Assembly (NCBI RefSeq): GCF_947631165.1
Contig: NZ_CANRKH010000015.1
Span: 1-64,000 of the forward strand
Reading direction: 5' to 3'
Length of the DNA: 64,000 nucleotides
Source of the DNA: an uncultured Dysosmobacter sp.
GTDB taxonomy: Bacteria > Bacillota > Clostridia > Oscillospirales > Oscillospiraceae
The notes beneath the pieces are model-generated. The model was not told the origin of the DNA. It saw nothing but the letters and a program-made list of their open reading frames with translations, and searched no databases. The position numbers and the translations under genes were made by a program. Below are positions 20,801-29,191 of this stretch, piece after piece (position 1 is the first letter of the stretch; the number at the start of each line of letters is the position of its first letter).

Positions 20801-21481
20801 TCAGCCTTCCTTTTTGCGGAAGGAGCCTTTGCCCTTTTTCACCGGGCGGCTGTGGGCGTAGGGTCCGGCCTTTTTTCCGGGACGGAGCCTGCCGCCGCTG
20901 TGGCCTCCGTCCCTGCGGCCCGGCGGACCGGCAGTGGACCGGCGGAGCCCGGCGCTTCTGCGGGGCGGGGCCTTGCGGGGGCGTTCGCCGTCTGCGGACG
21001 CCCGTTTGCGAGACGGCTCCAGCGCGGGGGGCTGATCGGGAGGAGCCTTTTGGGACTTCCGTTTTCCAGTCCGCCGGTTCTTTTCATGGGCCAGCTGCTC
21101 GGAACGGCGCTCTGCGGCCCGCTGGGCTTTCAGCTCCAGGCGGTCTGCCGCCTTGCCGTACTGGACGGGGTCCAGAGCGGCCAATTTGCGGACCGCTGCG
21201 TTGGCAAGGCCGATATCCGTCACGGCCACCAGGGCCACGGCGGTGCGGCCGGTGGCGCGGCCCAGCTCCGCCTTGGTAAAGGGGAGCCGCAGCCACAGGC
21301 ACTGGCCTGCCTCGGCGAAGTGCGCCGTCCGGCGGCGGGTGTTCTCCGCCGCGTCGGCGGCCAGCAGCAAGACCCGGGCGTCCCGGGCGCGGGCTGCGGC
21401 CTCCACCGGCTCCTCGCCGACGGCCAGATTGCCGCCCCGCAGGGCCAGCCCCAGCAGAGGGAGGAGGTTGTTACTGTCCAT
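20801..21481 (-). CDS. L7Ae/L30e/S12e-family ribosomal-type protein (YlxQ-like) with long basic C-terminal tail
   Basis: Between ylxR and infB; LLPLLGLALRGGNLAVGEEPVEAA; start trimmed to MDSNNLLPL. Confidence 0.8.
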   Translation of the reverse strand: MDSNNLLPLLGLALRGGNLAVGEEPVEAAARARDARVLLLAADAAENTRRRTAHFAEAGQCLWLRLPFTKAELGRATGRTAVALVAVTDIGLANAAVRKLAALDPVQYGKAADRLELKAQRAAERRSEQLAHEKNRRTGKRKSQKAPPDQPPALEPSRKRASADGERPRKAPPRRSAGLRRSTAGPPGRRDGGHSGGRLRPGKKAGPYAHSRPVKKGKGSFRKKEG

Positions 21482-21749
21482 CGGTGCCTCCCAATTCCGC
21501 TTCCATGGCGTCGTAGACCTCAGGGGGGATGGCGGTCTCGAAGGCCCGCTCCAAGGCCCGGGACTTTCTGGCCCGCCGGAGGCAGGCCACGTCGTGGCAC
21601 ACATAGGCGCCCCGGCCCGGCTTTTTGCCGCTGAAGTCCAGGCTCACGTCACCCTCCGGGGATTTGACGACCCGAAGCAGCGCTTTTTTATCTTTCATTT
21701 CCCGGCAGCCCACACACTGCCGCTGGGGGATCTTTTTCACTTTCGGCAT
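21471..21749 (-). CDS. rnpM: YlxR family RNA-binding protein (RNase P modulator RnpM)
   Basis: RQCVGCREMKDKKALLRVV; GRGAYVCHD. Confidence 0.93.
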   Translation of the reverse strand: MPKVKKIPQRQCVGCREMKDKKALLRVVKSPEGDVSLDFSGKKPGRGAYVCHDVACLRRARKSRALERAFETAIPPEVYDAMEAELGGTDGQ

Positions 21750-21771
21750 TTGTCAGGCCGCCTTTCCTTGC

Positions 21772-22914
21772 TTATTCTTCTTCCGGTTCGTCGGCGATCT
21801 CGATCAGCTCATCCGGGTCCTCGTCCCGGTAGCTGGCGGGCTTGATGTCGATCTTATAGCCCGTGAGCCGGGCGGCCAGGCGGGCGTTCTGGCCCTCCTT
21901 GCCGATGGCCAGGGACAGCTGATCGTCAGGCACGATGCAGCGGCAGGCCTTGCCTTCGCCGGTCATCCACACGTCCACCACGTCGGCGGGCGCCAGGGCG
22001 GCTGCGATGAAGGCGGCGGGATCGTCGTCCCACTTGATGATGTCGATCTTCTCGCCCCGCAGTTCCTCCACGATGTTGGCGACCCGCTGGCCCTTGGGGC
22101 CTACGCAGGCGCCGATGGGATCCACGTTGCCGTCGTTGCTCCAGACCGCCATCTTGGTGCGGCTGCCGGCCTCCCGGGCGATGGAGCGGACCTCCACGGT
22201 GCCGTCATAGATCTCAGGCACCTCCAGCTCGAACAGGCGCTTCACCAGGCCGGGGTGTGTCCGGGAGATCAGGATCTGGGGCCCCCGGGTGGAGCGGCGC
22301 ACATCCACCACATAGACCTTGACGTGCATCCCCTCGGTCAGTTCCTCGCCGGGGACCTGTTCGCCGGCCATCAGCAGCGCCTCGGTGGATTCAGTGCCGG
22401 TGCCGATGCGCAGGGACACATTGCCGTTGCGGGGGTCCACGCGGGTCACTACGCCGGTGAGGATCTCATGCTGCTTGGAGTTGAATTCGTCATAGACCTG
22501 TCCACGTTCGGCTTCCCGCAGACCCTGGATGATGACCTGCTTGCCGTTTCCGGCGGCGATGCGGCCAAACTCCATCTTGTCCACGGGAATGTTGACCACG
22601 TCGCCGATCTCATATTTGGCAGAGAGGGCCTTGGCCTCGGCCAGAGGCATCTCGTTGAAGGGGTCCACGTAGTCCTCCTCGTCCACTACATTCTTTTGGA
22701 CGTACATCTTCAGGTCCTGATGGGCCTCGTCCACATCCACGATGACGTTCTCCACGCCAGCGTGGTCCCGCTTGTAGGCGGTGGTGATGGCCTGGATGAT
22801 CTTCTCCATCATGAAGGATTGAGGGATGTTGCGCTCCTTTTCCAGCAGCGCCAGGGCGGCGAAGATCTCCGCGGGATTCATACCTGCGGGTTCTTTCTGC
22901 TTTTTGCCTTTCAT
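21772..22914 (-). CDS. nusA: Transcription termination/antitermination protein NusA
   Basis: KH/S1 motifs: GACVGPKGQRVANIVEELRGEKIDII; ALSLAIGKEGQNARLAARLTGYKIDI-type C-terminus. Confidence 0.97.
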   Translation of the reverse strand: MKGKKQKEPAGMNPAEIFAALALLEKERNIPQSFMMEKIIQAITTAYKRDHAGVENVIVDVDEAHQDLKMYVQKNVVDEEDYVDPFNEMPLAEAKALSAKYEIGDVVNIPVDKMEFGRIAAGNGKQVIIQGLREAERGQVYDEFNSKQHEILTGVVTRVDPRNGNVSLRIGTGTESTEALLMAGEQVPGEELTEGMHVKVYVVDVRRSTRGPQILISRTHPGLVKRLFELEVPEIYDGTVEVRSIAREAGSRTKMAVWSNDGNVDPIGACVGPKGQRVANIVEELRGEKIDIIKWDDDPAAFIAAALAPADVVDVWMTGEGKACRCIVPDDQLSLAIGKEGQNARLAARLTGYKIDIKPASYRDEDPDELIEIADEPEEE

Positions 22915-22941
22915 CGGTGATTCTCCTTACTGTTGTTTCGT

Positions 22942-23213
22942 TACCCTCAGTAGACAAAGGGCAATACGCCTGCCAGCGGCTAAAATCAACGCTGGCTGCG
23001 TCATCGTCCTAGGTGGGCGTCGGCCCACCGTCGTCCTCTTCCTTGCCAGCGCCGGTTTTTTCTCGCTGGCAGGTCTTTAGAGTTTTTCGGGAGCAGATTT
23101 AGTGGCTGGCAAGGCAGCCGAGGCCGCCGGGCTGGCGCCCGGCAACGAGGATAACGCAGTCAGCTGCTCAAGATGCCCCGAAAAACCGTATTGCCCTTTG
23201 TCCACTGAGGGTA
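22942..23213. mobile_element. MITE-like element with 25-bp terminal inverted repeats and TA flanks
   Basis: TACCCTCAGTAGACAAAGGGCAATACG (22942-22968) vs inverted CGTATTGCCCTTTGTCCACTGAGGGTA (23187-23213), one mismatch. Confidence 0.8.
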
Positions 23214-23307
23214 TCATGAATTGATAAAAATTTTACACCATTAGGAATTTAGACGGCTGAGGGGAAAGCTCTCATCCCCATATGGGCGGCTTTTGAGACA
23301 GTATGTC

Positions 23308-23769
23308 TCAAAACTCGACTCGAAGCCGCACCAGGGCCACGTCTTTTTTCTCGAAGGTCCGCCGCTGGCCGCCTTCCATGATGGTAACGGCGCCGGTGGC
23401 CTCGTCGTAATCCTCCAGAATGCCGGGAAATTCCTTGCGGCCGTCCTGATTGCGGTACAGCTTCACCAGCACGGGACAGTTCAGGAATCGCCGGAAGTCA
23501 GCGGGCCGCTTCAGCGCCCGCTCTGCCCCGGCGGAGCCGACCTCCAGAGTGTAGCTGCCTTCGATGGGGTCCGCTTCGTCCAGCAGGTCCGAAAGCTTGC
23601 GGGAGACGGCCTCGCAGTCCAGAATGTCCACGCCGCCCTCCTTGTCCAGCAGGACCCGGAGATACCAGGTGCCGGCTTCCTTGACGTACTCCACGTCCCA
23701 GAGGGTGCAGCCCTGCTCCGCAATGGCGGGGGCCGCCAGCTCGGCGGTGAGTTCGGTGATTTTTTTCAT
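23308..23769 (-). CDS. rimP: Ribosome maturation factor RimP
   Basis: MKKITELTAELAAPAIAEQGCTLWDVEYVKE; DCEAVSRKLSDLLDE; upstream of nusA. Confidence 0.95.
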   Translation of the reverse strand: MKKITELTAELAAPAIAEQGCTLWDVEYVKEAGTWYLRVLLDKEGGVDILDCEAVSRKLSDLLDEADPIEGSYTLEVGSAGAERALKRPADFRRFLNCPVLVKLYRNQDGRKEFPGILEDYDEATGAVTIMEGGQRRTFEKKDVALVRLRVEF

Positions 23770-24123
23770 GAAGGACCTCCCTTTTGTTGGCGGATTTCGG
23801 AAATTTTGGGACCTTAAAAAGTCCAAAGAAAAGAGCGGACCGTTGGTCCACTCCATACCTTACATACTCTAACATACGTTAATATACCACAAATGATAGA
23901 GGAGTGCAAGTGTTTTCTTCTCCGCGGGTATAAAGCGCGGGTATAAAGCTCAAGTATCATTTTGAGCTGGGCGCGGGCGCGGACAGCTTTGTGTGGGAAT
24001 GATCCTGTCCTTCTGCCGGGCGGTCTCGATATGAGCCCGCCCGGTTTTTGCCGTTTTCTCCGCATGGAGGGCGGATTTTTTAGGGAAGGGAAAACAGAAC
24101 GGCCCGGCGGACCGGCCAGCGCT

Positions 24124-24933
24124 TCACCGCCGGAGGGCCGAGAACAGGCAGGCGGCCAGGAACACAGCCAGATCCACGCACACCACCGACGCGCCCACTG
24201 GTGTGGAGAGGGTGAAGGATGCTGTCAATCCCACGCAGAAGCAGGCCACCGAGGTGACGGCGGCAGAAAGGATGACGCCCCGGAAGCTGCGGAAGAGCCG
24301 CATGGCCGTCAGGGCGGGGAAGATCACCAGGGAGGAGATGAGCATGGCCCCCATCATCCGCATCCCCAGCACGATGGTAAGGGCGGTCAGCACCGCCAGC
24401 AGGGTGTTGTAGCGGTCCGCCTTCAAACCGGTGGCCCGGGAGAAGCTCTCATCAAAGGTGACGGCGAAGAGCCTGTGGTAATTCAGGGCGAACAGCGCCA
24501 GCACCGCGGCGCACAGCAGCACCGACAGCCCCACGTCTGCCTTGCTCATGGCCAGAACGCTGCCGAACATGTAGCTGTCCACGTCGGTGGTCATGCCGGT
24601 GGTGCGGGAGATGACCAGGATGCCGATGGCCAGAGCGGAGGCGCTCATGACGGCCACGGCGGCGTCGCTGTTCCAGCGGGGATGGTCCGCGACCCGCAGC
24701 AGAAGAAAGGCTGCCAAAATCACCACGGGGATGGAGAAGTACAGCGGCGTGACGCCCAGGGCCACGGCAATGGCCAGGGCGCCAAAGGAGACGTGGCTCA
24801 GGCCGTCGCCGATCATGGAGTACCGCTTCAGCACCAGGGGGACCCCCAGCAGGGCGGCGCACAGGCTCACCAGGACCCCGGCGACCAGGGCGCGCTGCAT
24901 GAAGGGCCAGGAAAACATGAGCAGGATATTCAT
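24124..24933 (-). CDS. Metal ABC transporter permease (ZnuB/MntB-like)
   Basis: Multi-TM ABC-3 family permease; IGDGLSHVSFGALA; adjacent to ATPase and Fur regulator. Confidence 0.92.
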   Translation of the reverse strand: MNILLMFSWPFMQRALVAGVLVSLCAALLGVPLVLKRYSMIGDGLSHVSFGALAIAVALGVTPLYFSIPVVILAAFLLLRVADHPRWNSDAAVAVMSASALAIGILVISRTTGMTTDVDSYMFGSVLAMSKADVGLSVLLCAAVLALFALNYHRLFAVTFDESFSRATGLKADRYNTLLAVLTALTIVLGMRMMGAMLISSLVIFPALTAMRLFRSFRGVILSAAVTSVACFCVGLTASFTLSTPVGASVVCVDLAVFLAACLFSALRR

Positions 24934-25643
24934 AGGTCCGCCTCCCGAAAACGCCGCCCCTGGGGGGAGGCCAGATAATCCGCCGCCGTGCCGAGGAAGA
25001 AGCCGTCCCGGCCGATGTGCAGGACCCGGCGGGCTCCACGGAGGGCAGCTTTCAGATCGTGGGTCACCATGACCACCGCCATACCCTCCTTTTCATGGAG
25101 GTAGGCAAGGGTCTTATACAGGTCCTGGGCGGCGGCAGGATCCAGGCCGGTGATGGGCTCGTCCAGGATCAGCAGGCGGCTGGCAGCGCACAGCGCCCGG
25201 GCCAGCAGGACCCGCTGCTGCTGGCCGCCGGACAGGTCCCGATAGCTCTTGTCCTTCAGCTCCAGAACGCCCAGTTTGCCCATGTTCATCAGAGCCTGGG
25301 ATTTCTGGGCGGCAGTGTAGAAAAAGCGGAAGCTTCCCTGGTTCAAGCAGCCGGAGAGCACCACCTCGTACACGGTGGCGGGAAAATCCCGCTGGGCCTG
25401 GGTCTGCTGGGGCAGATAGCCCACAGCCCCCTTTTCCAGCTCCGGCGCCCGCTGGATGCTGCCGGACTGGGGCGTCAGCAGACCCAGAAGGCCCCGCAGC
25501 AGGGTCGATTTACCGGAGCCGTTGTCGCCTACAATGCACAGGTAATCTCCCGCCTGGATGGTCAGGTCCAGGTGGGCGAGGACGCTGCGGCCCTCATAGC
25601 CCAGGGAGACATCCCGGCAGACGATCAGCTCATTTGCTTTCAC
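24930..25643 (-). CDS. Metal ABC transporter ATP-binding protein (ZnuC-like)
   Basis: Walker A GDNGSGKSTLL, LSGGQQQRVLLARAL, LILDEP. Confidence 0.95.
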   Translation of the reverse strand: MKANELIVCRDVSLGYEGRSVLAHLDLTIQAGDYLCIVGDNGSGKSTLLRGLLGLLTPQSGSIQRAPELEKGAVGYLPQQTQAQRDFPATVYEVVLSGCLNQGSFRFFYTAAQKSQALMNMGKLGVLELKDKSYRDLSGGQQQRVLLARALCAASRLLILDEPITGLDPAAAQDLYKTLAYLHEKEGMAVVMVTHDLKAALRGARRVLHIGRDGFFLGTAADYLASPQGRRFREADL

Positions 25644-26046
25644 AGGCTGCCTCCTTTTCTCCGCAGGCGGCGCACAGGCCTGTCAGCACGGTGCGGCGGG
25701 GATCGACGCGGAAGTGGTGCTCCGCCTCCAGATGGCCGCACAACTCCCGCAGATGGTCGCAGTCCAGGTGGACGATGCGGCCGCAGCCCTCGCACCGCAG
25801 AAGGAAGCAGTCGTGAGCGGGGGAGGGATCTGGGCAATACTGGTACAGGGCGCCCTCTTCCGTGGCGATCTTGTGGATGCGGCCCGCCTGCTCCAGCTTT
25901 TCCAGCTGGCGGTAGATGGTGGCCAGGCCCACGCTCTGGCCCTCCCGGCGCAGATCCTCCGCCAGATCGGCGGCGGTGAGAGCCTCGGACCGGCGCTGGG
26001 ACAGGCAGCGGAGCACGGCCTGACGCTGTTTGGTGGTATAGGGCAT
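25630..26046 (-). CDS. Fur family transcriptional regulator (Zur-like)
   Basis: Fur-type winged helix; CEGCGRIVHLDC and C-terminal CAACGEKEAAC Zn motifs. Confidence 0.9.
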   Translation of the reverse strand: MPYTTKQRQAVLRCLSQRRSEALTAADLAEDLRREGQSVGLATIYRQLEKLEQAGRIHKIATEEGALYQYCPDPSPAHDCFLLRCEGCGRIVHLDCDHLRELCGHLEAEHHFRVDPRRTVLTGLCAACGEKEAACESK

Positions 26047-26070
26047 AGCAGTCCCTCCAAAAAAATGAGA

Positions 26071-26093
26071 ATGAGAATCATTTTCATATTATA
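26071..26093 (-). promoter_or_regulatory. Fur/Zur-box-like operator abutting a TATAAT -10
   Basis: ATGAGAATCATTTTCAT at 26071-26087; ATTATA (TATAAT on minus) at 26088-26093. Confidence 0.75.
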
Positions 26094-26229
26094 GGCGCTG
26101 GTCCAAAAAAGTCAAGAGGGACTGCAAAATGCCGGAAGACAGGGTTGCAAAACGCTGGAAAACACGATATGATATTTACATAAAACACCGCGGGAAACTG
26201 TGCGGTATGGTGCATAGGAGAGCAGACAC

Positions 26230-27147
26230 ATGAAAATTTCGTTGGTCATCATGGCGGCGGGCCTCGGCTCCCGATACGGCAGCAGCAAGCAGGTGGACGG
26301 CATCGGTCCGCACCATGAGATTTTGATGGAATACTCCATTTACGACGCCCTGCGGGCAGGCTTCAACAAGATCGTGTTCATCATCAAGCCGGAGATGGAG
26401 GAGATGATGGAGCGGCTGTGCGGCGGCTATCTGCGGCGAAAGACCGCCAGAGACGGAAGCCCTGTGGAGGTAGCCTACGCCTTCCAGGATTTTTCCTCAG
26501 TACCATCGTTTTATGCCATCCCGGCGGAGCGGACCAAGCCCTTTGGCACGGTCCACGCCCTGCTGTGCGCGGCGGATGTGGTGGACGGTCCCTGCTGCGT
26601 CATCAACGCCGACGATTACTATGGCATCGACGCCTACCGGACCATCTATGAGGAGCTGGTGAAGCTGCCCGCAGACGGGCGGGCCGCCATGGTGGGCTAT
26701 TTGCTGAAAAATACCGCCAGCCTCCATGGTACGGTGTCCCGAGGGGTGTGTACCGTGGAAGGGGGCCGCCTGCGGTCTGTGCGGGAGGCATTGAAGATTC
26801 AGCTTTACCCCGACGGCTCCCTGCGGGACCTGGCGGAGGGCCAGGATCTGGCGCCGGACACGGTGGTGTCCATGAACTTCTGGGGCTTTGCCCCCTCTAT
26901 CTTCCCGGCGCTGCGGGACTATTTTGAGGAGTTCCTGCGCTATGAGGCGGGGGATGACATCAAGGCGGAGTGTCTGCTGCCGGTGATGGTGGATCACCAG
27001 ATGCGGGCGGGAAAGCTGGAGGTATCCGTGCTCAGTTCTGCCGACCGCTGGTTCGGCATGACCTATCAGCAGGACCGGGAGGTGGTGGCGGAGGAGCTGA
27101 AAAAGCTCCATGCCGCCGGGGCCTATCCGGAAGACCTGCGGAAATGA
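26230..27147 (+). CDS. Nucleotidyltransferase family protein (sugar-phosphate NTP transferase-like)
   Basis: VIMAAGLGSRYGSSKQ signature; CVINADDYYG. Confidence 0.85.
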   Translation: MKISLVIMAAGLGSRYGSSKQVDGIGPHHEILMEYSIYDALRAGFNKIVFIIKPEMEEMMERLCGGYLRRKTARDGSPVEVAYAFQDFSSVPSFYAIPAERTKPFGTVHALLCAADVVDGPCCVINADDYYGIDAYRTIYEELVKLPADGRAAMVGYLLKNTASLHGTVSRGVCTVEGGRLRSVREALKIQLYPDGSLRDLAEGQDLAPDTVVSMNFWGFAPSIFPALRDYFEEFLRYEAGDDIKAECLLPVMVDHQMRAGKLEVSVLSSADRWFGMTYQQDREVVAEELKKLHAAGAYPEDLRK

Positions 27148-27304
27148 GGGCAGCAGTCCCGGGAAGCACTGAAAAAGTAACAAAATCCTGAGAAATTGAT
27201 ACCGTTTTTTAACCGGTTTGTTCCGACTTTTACCGGGGTCCTTCGTCTATAATAGTAGATAGAGACAAACGGCGGAGAGACTGGTGTGAAGGAACAGGGG
27301 ATAC

Positions 27305-28147
27305 ATGGTGGGAAAGAGAGAAAAACAGAGAAAAAACAGGCTGCGTCTGCCGGGAGCGCTGCTGGCGCTGACGGCGGCGGTGCTCCTGCTGTCCTCCGGA
27401 CGGCCCAGCGGCGTGGCAGCGGATTCTCCGGCAGAAGCGCCGGAGCCGGCGCGGCAGATGGTCCCGGCAGCCGCGATTCTGGCGGAGCCGGAGGCGGAAC
27501 AGCCGCCGGAGGAGCAGCCGTCTGCCCAGGAACAGCCTTGGGCGCCGGTGCCGGAGAGCGAGGCGGTGGAGGATACATATTTTGACGACGTGGTGTTTCT
27601 GGGGGACTCCCGGACAGACGGCTTCCGGCTGTACAGCGGCCTGGAGACCGGCACCTATCTCTGCGCCACCGGGGCCACAGTGGAGTCGGTGTTCACCAAG
27701 GCAGTGGAGACGGGCCAGGGGAAGCTGCCCCTGCTGGATGCCCTGGCGGAAACGCCCTGCGGCAAGATCTATGTGATGCTGGGGGTCAACGAGCTGGGCT
27801 GGAATGGGACGGACATCTTCCGGGATCAGTGCGGCAGGATGATCGACCGCATCCGGTCGGACCATCCGGAGGCGGTGCTGGTGCTGCAGTCCATCATTCC
27901 GGTCAGCCGGAAGCAGGACGAAAAGGGCACCTATGTGAACAACGCCCGGGTCGACGCCTACAACACCGTTCTGCGGGAGCTGGCAGAGGAAAAGGACTGC
28001 CCCTTCGTCAATGTGGCGGAGGCCGTGACCGACGGAGACGGCTTCCTGCGGGCGGATTGGAACTTTGACGGCGTCCATCTGAATCAGGCAGGATGCCGGG
28101 CATGGCTGAGCTATCTGCGGACCCATCCTGTGACGGCGGAGAACTGA
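27305..28147 (+). CDS. SGNH/GDSL-type hydrolase, membrane-anchored
   Basis: N-terminal TM segment, FLGDSRTDG (GDS), GVNELGWN, WNFDGVHLNQAG (DxxH). Confidence 0.87.
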   Translation: MVGKREKQRKNRLRLPGALLALTAAVLLLSSGRPSGVAADSPAEAPEPARQMVPAAAILAEPEAEQPPEEQPSAQEQPWAPVPESEAVEDTYFDDVVFLGDSRTDGFRLYSGLETGTYLCATGATVESVFTKAVETGQGKLPLLDALAETPCGKIYVMLGVNELGWNGTDIFRDQCGRMIDRIRSDHPEAVLVLQSIIPVSRKQDEKGTYVNNARVDAYNTVLRELAEEKDCPFVNVAEAVTDGDGFLRADWNFDGVHLNQAGCRAWLSYLRTHPVTAEN

Positions 28148-28169
28148 ATATCCATAGCTCTATATACAG

Positions 28170-28206
28170 AAGAGCGGCACGGTGGCCGACCGTGCCGCTC
28201 TATTTT
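28170..28206. terminator. Intrinsic terminator between convergent genes
   Basis: GAGCGGCACGGT-ggcc-GACCGTGCCGCTC then TATTTTT. Confidence 0.88.
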
Positions 28207-28227
28207 TGCCCATTTTTCAGTGCTTCT

Positions 28228-28644
28228 TTAAAAGTGCGCTTCGAAGAAATACCAGCCGGGGGAGATCAGGCGCGTTGTCCCATGGTTATCCCCCTCCCCC
28301 TGCCAGCACCAGCCGCCATCAGAGGGGACAAGGGGGACGCCGGTGTTTTGAAAGGCCAGGGGGACTTGGTCGGGGGAGTAGTAGAAGCCGTAATAGCCGC
28401 CCGGAGTCGTGAACAGCAGATACTCTATCATGGGGTGCTGGCCGGGCCAGTCGTTGGCGGTTTGGATATCGCCTCCGTAGGACAGGTGCTGTCCACGGAG
28501 AAAATAGTCGTCCACGGCGGTTTGCAGCTCCGCTTGATGAGCCTCTACATATCGGACGACCCGTTTTTCCGGCGCGGTCCGGCCAAGGATCAGCCAGAGG
28601 GCGAGAAGCAGGCAGAGAACGGTGGGAAGCAGGACTTTTTTCAT
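28228..28644 (-). CDS. Hypothetical exported/membrane-anchored protein
   Basis: N-terminal hydrophobic signal MKKVLLPTVLCLLLALWLIL; GWCWQGEGDNHGTTRLISPGWYFFEAHF. Confidence 0.65.
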   Translation of the reverse strand: MKKVLLPTVLCLLLALWLILGRTAPEKRVVRYVEAHQAELQTAVDDYFLRGQHLSYGGDIQTANDWPGQHPMIEYLLFTTPGGYYGFYYSPDQVPLAFQNTGVPLVPSDGGWCWQGEGDNHGTTRLISPGWYFFEAHF

Positions 28645-28659
28645 CAGAGAGGCCTCCTG

Positions 28660-29157
28660 TCAGGTGTCGAATTCACAGCAGCAGAGCGTATGGCTGTCAG
28701 TATCATACAGAGCCAGAGTGAGGTTGAAGGAAGCCCGGTCCAGCAGGCCATGATCGCTGTGGGGGTCTGTGCTTTCACTGTGGCGGTCCTCAAAGTAGTA
28801 ATAGCCGTGTTCCACAGTTGGGAGGAGGCAGTTGCCGTCCTCTCCGGTGAGATACGGCCCATTGCTGAAAGCGCCGTTCGAGATGCCGTAGGCCAGAATC
28901 GTCAGATTCCCGCTGAGGGGCAGGGGACGCCAGGGATTTTCCCGGGGCACTGGAGCGTCCTCTGGAAAAGCCAGCTCCCAATAGGCCAGCCCGTCGCCGT
29001 TGCCGCTGTGGGTATCGGAGGCGGCCGTGACTACGGCGGCTTCCGTGTCGAGACCGGGCAGGTCTGGCGGAACGTTTTCCGCTCCGCCGCAGGCAGCCAG
29101 AAGCAAAATGGGAAGAGCGGCGACGGACAGCCGCCGGAGAATGTGGATCAAATTCAT
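28660..29157 (-). CDS. Hypothetical lipoprotein
   Basis: Lipobox LLLAACGG; Cys-rich C-terminus TLCCCEFDT. Confidence 0.68.
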   Translation of the reverse strand: MNLIHILRRLSVAALPILLLAACGGAENVPPDLPGLDTEAAVVTAASDTHSGNGDGLAYWELAFPEDAPVPRENPWRPLPLSGNLTILAYGISNGAFSNGPYLTGEDGNCLLPTVEHGYYYFEDRHSESTDPHSDHGLLDRASFNLTLALYDTDSHTLCCCEFDT

Positions 29158-29191
29158 GAGCAAGACTCCTTTCAAGCCTCCGGGCAGAGGT

